Below, one piece after another: positions 46,254 through 55,780 of a stretch of 64,000 nucleotides of DNA; position 1 is the stretch's first letter; every line of letters starts with the position of its first letter. Position numbers and translations under genes: made by a program. Below the pieces are notes generated by a model. It searched no databases, was not told the origin of the DNA, and worked only from the letters and a program-made list of their open reading frames with translations. The DNA comes from Ophioderma brevispina (taxonomy: Eukaryota; Echinodermata; Ophiuroidea; Amphilepidida; Ophiodermatidae): positions 1 to 64,000 of the forward strand of contig JAMKCH010058324.1 of the NCBI GenBank assembly GCA_023653785.1. Direction: 5' to 3'.

Positions 46254-47257
46254 CGCAAAAATCTCAAAATATTTGAAAAATTGGGGGCGCTCTTGTGCTA
46301 TTATGTGCTATTATTGTTTTAAAGCAACATAGCTTACTTGATAATTTAATACCGATAAGATCTTATCTTATATAAGCAAATATTGTAAAATGTCGTTGGT
46401 GCCTATGATACATTGTAATGAAAAATCAAGGAAACGCATAATCGATTATGGTAATCTGATGTTTAAATTTAATTCAATGTTTCAACAGTTTGCAGAGACT
46501 TGTTCTCCCATCAGAGAAGTTGATGTCTTGATGAAAAAGTGTCACCAGTTTATATAATGTGGGAAATTCCTTACTCTGGTAGAATTGATTCACTTTACGA
46601 ATGATTGCGTGCCTGTTAAAAATCGTCAGATGTTTAGTTTAGGGTATTTTCTGTCAACCCGTTTTGGTTTAGAAGTCAGTAGGATTTGCTCGGCTATTCT
46701 GTAGCAGTTTCCCCATTCTCTCCATTACATTAGGTGCCTAGCGTAGGATTCCATTCCAACTTTTTTACAAAGGTTTTTAAGCTGAACAACGCTATGGATA
46801 TCAGTTGTGGCTGCTCATAGAAAGAGACGGACGTTGTACGTGGCATGATTGTAAAATACTTTGAAATCAATACAGGACCACGTATCTCGTGAACAATATT
46901 AAATTAAGTTTACCTCTTTCAACTGAATCACCCCATATAAGTCTCTCAAGAAAAAGGCACAAATACAAGCCAAAATGTGCTAAATCAAGAAAAAGAAGAG
47001 AACATGCTTAAAATTTAAGATGGCAGCCAATATGATCTTGGATATTTAAAGCCAACAAATTACCCTAATAACATCAGCTACCATTTGGCATTTAAGCAAT
47101 TGAAATTAAAATGAAAGGACATATTTCTAAATTTCGTTCAGTTTTTTAATTCACCACCAAATCTTCCGAAGGACAAGCAGAGAGGCAAAGACAGCAGAAG
47201 AAGGGAAAAGAAGCGGAGAGAAGTGAGGGGAGCAAAGTGCAATGCACGGAAGAGAAG
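46254..47257. other. Unassigned sequence
   Basis: Begins with a short segment (46,265-46,325) related to the reverse complement of 40,760-40,850 through GGGGGCGCTCTT and GTGCTATTATTG. The rest is AT-rich without a recognised element. Confidence 0.35.
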
Positions 47258-47282
47258 AGAGAGAGAGAGAGGGAGGAGAGAG

Positions 47283-47317
<35 letters not shown>

Positions 47318-47340
47318 TATATATATATTATAATTATAAT
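47258..47340. repeat. (GA)n then (TA)n microsatellite
   Basis: GAGAGAGAGAGAGAGGGAGGAG at 47,256-47,280 is followed by (TA)n to about 47,330. The open frames across it read as simple-sequence runs and are not genes. Confidence 0.95.
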
Positions 47341-47463
47341 AATTGAAGGCAATATACTATCAATGTATTATATTACATGGTATAACATATTATATACGTC
47401 AGTCATATATTTTGTTCATTGATCGGTAAAAGTGGACCCATGATCAAATATAAAACATACCAT

Positions 47464-47560
47464 TATGCGAAAAAGACTATTTACGGCTCTCAAAAGAACT
47501 ATTTACGGCTCTCAAAAGAACTATTTAAGGGCTTCCAAAAAAGACTATTTACGGCTTGCC
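47464..47560 (+). repeat. Four-unit ~25-bp tandem repeat
   Basis: The unit AAAAGACTATTTACGGCTCT occurs four times at a spacing of 22-29 bases, with a degraded third unit (CTATTTAAGGGCTTC). Translated it gives a repeated YGSQKNYLRAS-like run, but the frame is short and not conserved. Confidence 0.85.
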
Positions 47561-47968
47561 CATTTTAGCACAATGTCAGCCTGTGTAGCATATATCATCA
47601 AAACAAATTGTAACATGGGAACAAGCGAAAAGCAATGGAGTGATGGCACGTCTACAAATCAGCCAAGATGCCGCTGTGAGTGATCAAGAAATGACTGAAA
47701 GTGTGAACACTAAAACGCAGATTAAGAACAGCTGTCCATGTTTGATGGTGTTTAGTCTGTAAGTAGGCTGACGACAACACTGCAATATTGACTGCCGGCA
47801 TTGGTCATGTTGGGAGGCTAGGGCTAGGCTAGGGCTAGGCTAGGCTAGGCTATGCTAAATCTCAATTTTACCTCATTGTTTTATAAAATATTTTAACAAT
47901 CAATGAAACAATGACTATATGAATGACGTATAAGAAAACAAATATATACTCCTTTATTCTAGCCTCCT

Positions 47969-48073
47969 GTTAAAACTATGGTCCTCGGTGACTGCAATAG
48001 TGCCTATTTGCTTGCGGGGCTGCCGCCCCCAGCAAAATAGCCACTATGCAGTAACCGCGGGTCCTATTTTAAC
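47969..48073. repeat. 105-bp long hairpin
   Basis: GTTAAAACTATGGTCCTCGG...TAGTGCCTATTTGCT at the left pairs with AGCAAAATAGCCACTATGCA...GTCCTATTTTAAC at the right, leaving a GC-rich loop of about 19 bases. Stem arms of about 43 bases with a few bulges. It could be a miniature inverted-repeat element or the end of one. Confidence 0.75.
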
Positions 48074-48699
48074 AAGAGAGTCTCTCTGTCCGTCTATATT
48101 TGTATAATAGTAACGTATTTCAGTGAGAAAAACGTAAAGACCGATTATGAGTGGTTGTAAAACTAGAAACTTATAATAAGGGAGGAGGATGGGTGTGGGA
48201 GAGGCCATGAAGATCATAAGATCTTTAAGGGCTGCCCCCCCCAGGGGTAGTGGAACTTTTTTAATCCAACAGGTACGAGACAGGACAAAAACGGGACAAG
48301 GACCAATACAAGAGAGAATAAGGGACATAACAAGATACGACAAGATAAAGGGTTACGAGAAGTGAATTATGATGCAGATATCATAAGGGTAAGAAATAAA
48401 GGTAAAGGTGGCGGTGATGTGGTGTGTTATCGGCCAGTAGATTTAAACCGTATACGCAAACGAACTGGGGCCTAAAGATGTAGGCCAGGAAAGTTAAAAT
48501 TATGGTATATGCAAAAAATTGGAAATTTTGACGCTCATGCCAAGAGGAACTAATTGCCCAAGGAACCTACGTAATTTTGTGTTTGTCCTGTACAAATACG
48601 ATATAATTTAGGTGGTAAAGTTAGTAGGGTAATAAAGTAATAAAAGAACAAAATAACAGTAGTTGAAGGAAAATATAATGATTAGTACTCCCATAGAAG

Positions 48700-49040
48700 T
48701 TAGTTGATTTTTAAAAGTGTTGAAATATATGACTGATTTTGTGATTTTAGATTTTGAGTCAAGGAATTCCAGATCCTAGGACCCGAGTTTTAATTGATTA
48801 TTTAGTTAAGTTCAAAGTGTTAATTGGAATAATAATTGTTAGCATGTCTAGGGGTATAGTTTGAATATCATTATGTTTATAGCAAAAAAATTATTTAAAT
48901 GAGTTTGTAAGGTTATTTGAACATAGCGAGTACATGAAGATTGCAGTTGAAAGTTTATTTAATAGAATATGTTAAGTGTTTTTTAACTTGTGGAAGGCTT
49001 GGTATGAGTTATTAAGAACCAGTACAATACGGACATGCTT
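48700..49040 (-). pseudogene. CR1-like LINE C-terminal region
   Basis: Minus-strand blocks FKNKHVRIVLVLNNS (about 48,990-49,035), STAIFMYSLCSNNLTNSF (48,905-48,960) and GPRIWNSLTQNLKSQNQSYI (48,730-48,790) match the conserved post-RT tail of CR1/L2 elements, where GPxIWNSLP is a hallmark. Stops and shifts between blocks. Confidence 0.7.
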
Positions 49041-49299
49041 GTTTTTGAAGTTTAAAATCGTCTATCAAGGTTACATAGGATTAGTGAGTTCCAGGGACAG
49101 GGGGATAGATTAAGTGTATTATTTGATGTAGCCCAAACATATTGCATAAGAAATATAAGGCAACTATAAGAGGTTATCAATGTGTCAGTACATTGGGTGG
49201 TACTGTGTGTTTGAGTCTTTTAAGAACACCACTACTTCTGAGACTGGTTTGGTATCTTGGAAAATGTCTTTAAATTATAGGTTGGTCAATTACAACACC

Positions 49300-50260
49300 G
49301 AAAAAGTGAGTGTTAGGTGGCATTTATTTTTATTATCCACTTTTATATATCGAATTTAGGGAGTTTGTTGGACTTGTAGTGAAGTGAATATAATTTGTTT
49401 TTTTAACCTTGAGCGAGAGCTTATTAGCTTTAAACCGTTAGTACAGAACCCTTTCAGCTTTTAAGGTGTTGATGAGGGTATATGCTGGGTGGGAAAGGAA
49501 GATATTGGGTCATCTTTAAATAAAAAAAATAATATGAAAAAAGAACAAAAGAAAGTGTTCAGAAGAGTTGGCGATGTCATTCACATAAAGGAGGAAAAAG
49601 AGAGGACCAAGATAGAAACTTGGGAAAAAGCATTGAACAGGAAGACGATCAGGGACGAGTGAGTATTAAAATAAGTAAATTGTTGCCGATTGAAGGAAGA
49701 AGCGCAAAGCCAAAAAAATGGGAGTCACGAATACCATAATGAGAAAGCTTGGCTAAAAGAATAGAATGATCGATGGGTCGAATGCCTTTGATAGGTCAAA
49801 GGAAGCATACCGATTGTAGATGATCAATTGAAAGGAGCAGAAGACATTATCATAGATGTCTAGAAGAGCATGATCAGTGGAATGAGTTTCTGAAAGCCAT
49901 ATTGATTGGGGTGAAGGATATTTTGGGAAGAGAGGCAAAGGTCAAGGCCTATTGAAACTCAGAAGTTCACGGATTTTGAAGAAACAAGGCAGAAGTGAAA
50001 TAGGGCGGTAATTTGAGAAGAGTGCGGATCGTCTTTTAAAGACTGGAATAACTTTAGAAACTTTCAGAATCCGCAGGGAAAACACCTGTAGAAAGGGAAG
50101 ATTGAAGACGTGAAAAACGTGGCTGACAGATGAAAGGGCAATTTCTAACTCACAGGAGAATACTATAATCAAAGCCAGGATCCTTACCGTTCCTACATTT
50201 GAGATAATATCGGAATTTCCTTGAGGTGATGTTGGATTGAAGAAATACTGATGTTTCAAA
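49300..50260 (-). pseudogene. CR1-like LINE reverse transcriptase fragments
   Basis: Readable minus-strand blocks in order: LKVSKVIPVFK then FSNYRPISLLPCFFKI (50,000-50,090); THSTDHALLDIYDNV then SFDLSKAFD (49,760-49,900); HYGIRDSHFFG (about 49,720-49,745); SILGP-like residues then LLYVNDIANSSEHF (49,560-49,620); and KANKLSLKVKKTNYI near 49,400-49,430. The YADD box cannot be read because the frame fails right after the NDI block. Frameshifts and a deletion make this inactive. Read with the endonuclease upstream it forms one LINE ORF2. Confidence 0.75.
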
Positions 50261-51247
50261 GGGTGCCTAGAAAATCATGGAAGCTTGATTGAGAATGAAT
50301 TTTGCTGGCTAAATCGGGGCCATTTCAGCAAAGAAGTTGTTGAATTTCTCAGCATGTCATTAGGGTCAGAAATTTAGTGGACCATCAATGAAGAGGTAGG
50401 ATTGATTACTTATTTGTTTTGCCAAGGATGTTGTTAATAGTTATCCATGTGTTTTTGATATTGTATTTATAAGAGTTAAACTTATTTGTTGAAATAACGT
50501 TTTGCGCGTATTTAATTAGAGTGTTAATTAGTTCTGTAATGAATATATTTCTTTTTGTTTTTATCATTTGGGTGTTAAGATGTTTTTGTTAAGTTATTCT
50601 TAGTATTTATTGATCTATGATGCCTGTAGTGATCCAATGTCTAGCTCGTTTTAGTTGGTTATTTTCTTTTTAATTTTGGGTAAGTGTTTATCATTAAAGT
50701 TGAGAATTTAGAGATAAAACAGTTATAGAATCATCAGCAGAGTCACAGTTAATTATCATCATTCCAGTTATTTTGTCTAATTTGTTCATTTCCTTCTAAG
50801 GTTGATGTTGCTGTGTGGTGTTTATCTTTATCTATTTTACGAGTCGTATAATAATTGTTAGAATTAATATTAGGATTAGAATTAATCGTAATTTTAATCT
50901 TTAGAATCTTGGAAGACAGGGAAGTGTATGTGATGTCGTTTGTTACGATGCTTAACCGTTGGTATGCGTGAGCGAGGTCTCGGCGACTGGTTTTCCCAAG
51001 GAGAACTTATAAGCAAGACTTTGGCAATGTTCTTCGGACTGCTACAGTTCAAACACATCCCAATAGAAACACACAAGGAGACACAGCAGCTTGATTTATC
51101 AAATATATTACAATGCCTTTTAAATAATTATTTCTGTAGATGGTAGAGTTAACCTCCTCCAACCTATGTTGTGGGGAGATGACCATAGGCAAAAGCTGAA
51201 GGCAGGACTCCAAAGACAGACCGACCCCACTTTGAATTTGGAGCCAG

Positions 51248-51430
51248 CTTTTATACTATCCACAGCTTGCCACCTTTGCCAACACGTAATCTGATTGGCT
51301 AACTGTGCATCATACAAGCTAACTTTACTTCTAATTGTTCAACTTGTGTATCACACAAGCTAGCCCTCATTCTGATTGGTTAACTTGTGTATCAAACAAA
51401 TAGACAGCCAATACAGCTTGTGATTGGTCA
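51248..51430 (-). promoter_or_regulatory. Promoter-like block: TATA box with tandem CCAAT boxes
   Basis: On the minus strand TATAAAAG lies at 51,248-51,255, and CCAAT lies upstream at 51,294-51,298, 51,375-51,379 and 51,423-51,427, with a degraded ATTAG at about 51,332. CCAAT sits about 40 bases above the TATA box, a usual RNA polymerase II layout. The CCAAT boxes are part of a ~41-bp tandem repeat. I see no clear coding sequence just downstream; the block sits inside the LINE, so it may be a solo-LTR-like or other inserted promoter. Confidence 0.5.
51290..51412. repeat. ~41-bp tandem repeat, three units
   Basis: Units start near 51,290, 51,331 and 51,372 and share CTGATTGGYTAACTTGTGTA followed by TCACACAAGCTAGCC. 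The last unit is degraded. Each good unit has one CCAAT box (reverse complement ATTGG). Confidence 0.8.
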
Positions 51431-51615
51431 AGTTTCAAATATAGCATGGTCGTGTGACTTTTGGGGATTTTCCATATTCATATGAATTTGTATGAGCTGC
51501 CATTAGGCTCAAAATCATGAAATCTATAAACATAACTAACAAACATGATATAATCAGTGTTTCAAGTAGTTATATCATGACATCGTTGAATAAGATGCCT
51601 GGTATTATTTCGGTG

Positions 51616-52188
51616 TCAAGAATCAATTAAGGTGGAAGATTTAGTGGTAACACGCGTAGGTTTATCAATTAAAGGATAAAATGAAGCAGAATAAAATGTG
51701 TTAAGAAATTCATTTATGTGATGATGCGAAGATTGTTTTAATAGATCAAAGTTAAAGTCACCACAGATAAAAGCATCTTTACGTTCATTATTGATTAAGT
51801 TAATAGAATTCATCAAGTTATGAATGAAAGGATACGCAGGTGAGTCAGGTGGTCTGTAAATAACCGAGATTATTTTATTTTTGGTTGGGGATATAATTTC
51901 AATGGTCACAGATTCATAATTAGGATTGGAGGGTAAATTTAAGTCATGGCGAATCTTGTAATTTAAATCTGCAGAAGCGTATAGGGCAACACCGCCACCT
52001 CTCTTACAATCCCTATCATCACGGACAAGATTATAGCCATCAATGTGGGCGAGGGCAGGGTGCGTTCGATTTTCCGAGAACCATGTTTCGCTGAATGCTA
52101 AGATGGAAAATTTGTGGGAAAGTGTCTTTAAATAATCCGTAATGGGTTCTAGATGTTTAGTTTGTTCTTTATTGCAATATATGTTCAT
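51616..52188 (-). pseudogene. CR1-like LINE apurinic endonuclease domain
   Basis: An open segment of 190 codons starts NIYCNKEQTKHLEP and contains FSILAFSETWFSENR (the conserved glutamate of the ET motif), GGGVALYASADLNYKI, SVIYRPPDSP (YRPP), and CGDFNFDLL (the GDFN motif with catalytic aspartate and asparagine). It ends with TLIDS just before where the conserved S-D-H would follow. These are the landmarks of the AP-like endonuclease that nicks target DNA for target-primed reverse transcription. The domain is intact from about residue 15 to 185 of the segment; a stop ends it before the final histidine motif. The first methionine is likely internal to a longer original protein. Confidence 0.9.
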
Positions 52189-52404
52189 TAATGTTGATTA
52201 TGTTGGAATGATATCAAATATGTCAATTTGCAGGTTTTAAAACTCTTTAAACATTTTTTAAACATGTCAACAAAACAAACAAATGACATATGAGTTTCCT
52301 TTAGTCAGAGACACATATGCCGTACATTATTTTGCACTTTTATCATAATTTCGGGATATGATATAACTAATACCAATTATCTGGCAATTTGTTTTAATTA
52401 ACTT

Positions 52405-53745
52405 TAAAGGCAGCCATATCGGCTGCCATCTTGAATTTGTAGCTTGCTGACAAAACAAATAAGACTCATTCGAGTTTGCAATGGTCAAAAGCATGTATTA
52501 CTTATATACACTGTCATAATTTTTGGATAATATGATAAATATATTATACAGATATCATGAGGTTTTTTATTAAAATTTGCAGATTTCAAGGTTTGAAGGT
52601 AGCCATATTGGCTGCCCTTTGTATTTTTTAGCATGTTAACAAATTAAAATGTCTGATATGAGTTTATAATGATCGGAATCATATGTATCATGTGTAGATT
52701 TTAAAGATCTTTGAAGGCTACCATATTGGCTGTAATTTTGAATTTAAAACATGTTAACAAAACCAAAATGCCAGATATGAGTTTCTAATAGTCAAAGACA
52801 TATATCTCATACTTTAATCTTTACTTTTAATCTATTTTGAATGACATAATTCAAATTATATTACATATGTGGCAATTTGTAGATTTGAATGTACCTATTG
52901 GCCGCCCTCTTGAATTATATGCATGCTAACAAAACTTAAAATGTCAGATATGAATTCCTAAAGACGTATCGTTTTTGGAATGATATAACTTTTATACATA
53001 AAAGATATGCAAATTTGTAGGAGTGTACAACTCTTTGAAGAGGGTCACATTAGTCACCTTTTATGCATGTTAGCAAAACAGAAATGCCAGATATGAGTAT
53101 CTAATGATCAAAGCCATGTATCTACCCCTTTTTATTCATAATATTGACATTGTATGACTAAATATATTAGAGATATATGGCAATTAATAGATTTAAAAGA
53201 GCTTTGAAGGCGGCCATATTGGCGGCCACCTTGGACTTGAAGCAAGATGATATAACAAATATGCTTGACATAACTCCACAATGGCCCTTGATCAGTATCT
53301 TGTGGTTTCTTTACCATATTAATCATTAATTCTGGCAAAACTATGATTTTACTTACAATTTTTTCTTTTTTTCGGCCATTTTGGATGATTTTTGGCCGCC
53401 ATCTTGGATTTGAATTAAGATAACACTGCCAATAGGATTGGCATAGGGTTTTTATTGTTCTAACACAATGTTTTGTCGTTTCTTTGTTATATTTATGATT
53501 ATGTTTGGACAATATATGAACTTTTCATCAATTTTCAATTTTGGCGCCCATATTGGACGCCATCTTGAATTTGATGTATGGTAGTAAGCTGAAATTGCCA
53601 CAAATGAATTGGCAAAGCTAATAAACATATATTTAGATATTTCATTTGTGCTTTTATCACATTTTTAGGCCGATATATGACCTTTATTAAAATTTGACCA
53701 TTTTTGGCGGCCATATTGGCGGCCATCTTGGATATCTCAAGAGCA
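52405..53745 (+). repeat. Tandem array of ~120-200-bp units with GGCxGCCATxTTG core
   Basis: About nine units start near 52,409, 52,600, 52,717, 52,889, 53,040, 53,208, 53,375, 53,543 and 53,706. Most open with GGCGGCCATATTGGCGGCCA or a variant. Several units share GCATGTTAACAAAAC and ATGCCAGATATGAGT downstream. Spacing is mostly 150-190 bases. Divergence between units is large, so the array is old. Confidence 0.8.
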
Positions 53746-53841
53746 CTCACGTTTTTTCACTGTTAACATCTGAAATGTGTTAAAGGGCCCTAAAAGGCAT
53801 CCAAAAAGTTGGTTTGGTTAAGTACTGGGGGTGCACGGAAA

Positions 53842-53853
53842 CCCCCCCCCCCC
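53842..53853 (+). repeat. Poly-C tract
   Basis: A run of about 12 C just before the 5' end of the L1-like element. Length uncertain because homopolymers are error-prone. Confidence 0.85.
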
Positions 53854-53934
53854 TTACATGCCCAACTAAAACTTAAAATTAGCATCTTGCTGTGAAGACT
53901 TGAAACTTGATGACTACTTCATGAATTCTTTTAA

Positions 53935-54270
53935 AATACTCTCCTTAAATGTAAGAGGAATACGAAATAAAGCAAAAAGAATGATAATCTTTGACTGGAT
54001 ACGAAATCAGAAAGGCTAAAATTGTATTTCTTCAAAAACTAATATTACTTATGATTTACAAAATGTTATTGAAAATTAACTACCAGGAAAATTGGTACAT
54101 GTATTTGCTAATGGTAGTAATAGATCTCGTAGCGTGTGTATTTACATATCTAACCTCCTAGAGCCTAAAGTGCCAAAAACTAAAACATCAACAGACGGCC
54201 GTAAGATACTTATAAACTTGTCGATAAATCGTGAATAATTTGTTCTTAGAGGGGCCATAACTCTGTCAAT
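53935..54270 (+). pseudogene. L1-like endonuclease fragment
   Basis: Reads ILSLNVRGIRNKAKRMIIFD (the N of the LNVRG motif binds metal in this family), a frameshift where the Q-E-T residues belong (around 54,020-54,040), then NGSNRSRSVCIYISN and DGRKILINLSINRE. Ends near 54,270 without GDFN or SDH motifs, so only the first half of the domain is left. Confidence 0.75.
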
Positions 54271-54467
54271 ATGTGTCCTTTTGGAAAGATTTTTTTCGGT
54301 GTCGAAATAAACGAAATACACTTTTTCAGATGTGTATTAATTTGAATGGTTTACTCTTTTCTCTTCGTGAAGTAGAGGGCGTTTTGAGGGTTCTCTTTTT
54401 TAAGACACCCGGTATAATAACATTATGCAGTTCTGTCCTCGTAAATGGATGGGTATTTGAGCAATTT

Positions 54468-54479
54468 AATGTGTCTAGG
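54468..54479 (+). repeat. Target-site duplication, left copy
   Basis: AATGTGTCTAGG, identical to 57,477-57,488. Removing the intervening 2,997 bases plus one copy restores the L1-like reading frame. Confidence 0.92.
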
Positions 54480-54629
54480 AGGGAGAAGTAGAGAACCGTC
54501 CTGTGGCCTTCCCCGTAAGTAACTGCCCAGCAGCGAAACTGATCTCTACACCACCAAAAACTGTCTTCCAAAACATCATTTCTCAAGTATACCCATATCA
54601 TGACTAGACCCCATCGCAGGCCTTTTCTA

Positions 54630-55040
54630 AGGTCTGCCTTGACTATAGTGTCATTGAACGTAGAAAGATTTTCTAGTGCAAAAAGAAACATAACATCATT
54701 GCTGATATGTGTAACAACCTCCAATGCGATGTCCTATGTCTGCAGGAAACCCACAGAGGAATCGCAAACCATCGCCCAACCATACCAGGAATGGTCTTAG
54801 CCACCGAAAGACCACATAGACAGTATGGAAGTGCTATATTCGTGAAAACAGGCTCCAATGTAGAAGCAACATCAATGTCTGCTGACAATAACATCGAAGT
54901 CCTCACTATTGAGCTCAGATCTGTCATAGTTACATCAGTCTACAAACCTCCATCAGTAGACTTCAAGCACCCTCAATTCAAAACTCACTTGTTATTGGCG
55001 AATGCATACAGCCATGCTACCCCAATGGGCTGACAATGGA
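54630..55040 (+). pseudogene. Nested LINE: AP endonuclease domain
   Basis: LTIVSLNVERFSSAKRNI at about 54,633-54,690 (metal-binding asparagine), a one-base shift, then an open segment 54,707-55,033 with CDVLCLQETHRG (catalytic glutamate), RQYGSAIFVKTG and SVIVTSVYKPPSVDF (YKPP). Where the G-D-F-N motif should stand the sequence reads ANAYSHA, and the segment stops at 55,034. The domain would nick target DNA; as read it lacks its key aspartate and asparagine and is inactive. Confidence 0.85.
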
Positions 55041-55780
55041 AACAATAAAGCCGGACAAGCTGTCGAAGGATGGATAGACCGTTACCATCACGTCTCCTCC
55101 ATGACTCTAAGCTGGCCGCCCATCATTTTATATGCCGTGAAGAGAGGTTACAACCCGATCTAGCTATTGTAAGTTAAAAACATCTCGAACTTGTATAGCA
55201 AAGGATTGTTCTGGATCTTTTCCCACTAACTCACATCGAACAAATCGTATCCAAGTCAACGCTGCAGTAAGACCTAGCAAAGGATTCACGATGACGTGGA
55301 ACCAGAACGTGAAGAGGATTGCTCCAAAACCCCAGAACTATTGACAATTTTGCCAACTAGTGAACAAGACTTGCCCCGGAGATTCATACCCAGAGGCAGT
55401 AGGACGGCATAATACCCGGCCTTTCCAATGAAGTGCTTTGAGAATATCAAGAGTCTACTCCATGTTTGAAGCTGAGCCTTTCTCAGCTAAAGCAACTGCT
55501 AAAGGTGAGAAAGTTTCGGAGAGGATCTCCCAGGAAAAGATCAAAACCTGGCATACTTTAATTGAATCCACCGATATGACCCACAACAGCAAGAAAGCTT
55601 GGTCTACCATCCGAAAGCTTCAAGGGGATCCAACAGAACCTCCACAGCAGCCAAATGTTACACCCAATCAAGTTGCCCACCAACTGCTTTTAAAATGGCA
55701 AGTGCAGCAAGAAGCCCAAGAAGATCAAACTAGACCGTAAGAGGTTCAGTGGCGACCCTGGTTTCACCCGCCTTTTCAAC
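55041..55780 (+). pseudogene. Nested LINE: endonuclease end and linker to RT
   Basis: Frameshifted sequence with DLAIVS and PFPLTHIEQI-type remnants of the endonuclease end (about 55,150-55,250), followed by an open segment of 100 codons (55,438-55,740). That segment contains EKVSERISQEKIKTWHTLIE and AWSTIRKLQGDPTEPPQQPN, typical of the spacer before RT, where conserved W and R-K-L blocks are usual. Another shift occurs near 55,740-55,780. Confidence 0.7.

Larger units (their letters stand above)
48640..52190 (-). mobile_element. CR1-like LINE, decayed and interrupted
   Basis: On the minus strand an AP-type endonuclease (51,616-52,188) is followed, after a 1.3-kb interruption, by reverse-transcriptase blocks (about 49,300-50,260) and the conserved C-terminus (48,700-49,040). 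Order and motifs fit the CR1/L2 group. ORF1 and the 5' end are not visible. The interruption at about 50,300-51,560 holds a promoter-like block and does not read as LINE protein. The 3' end lies near 48,640; no A-tail or simple repeat is evident. Confidence 0.8.

Noticed and set aside
47812..47852. Telomere-like GGCTAGGGCTAGGCTAGG repeats
   Set aside because: Only about seven irregular units of GGCTA/GGGCTA; not the TTAGGG repeat of most animals and embedded in ordinary sequence.
53132..53750. Minus-strand frames reading MAAKMA-like peptides as genes
   Set aside because: They arise from repeated GGCGGCCAT units in a tandem array, with no conserved protein pattern.
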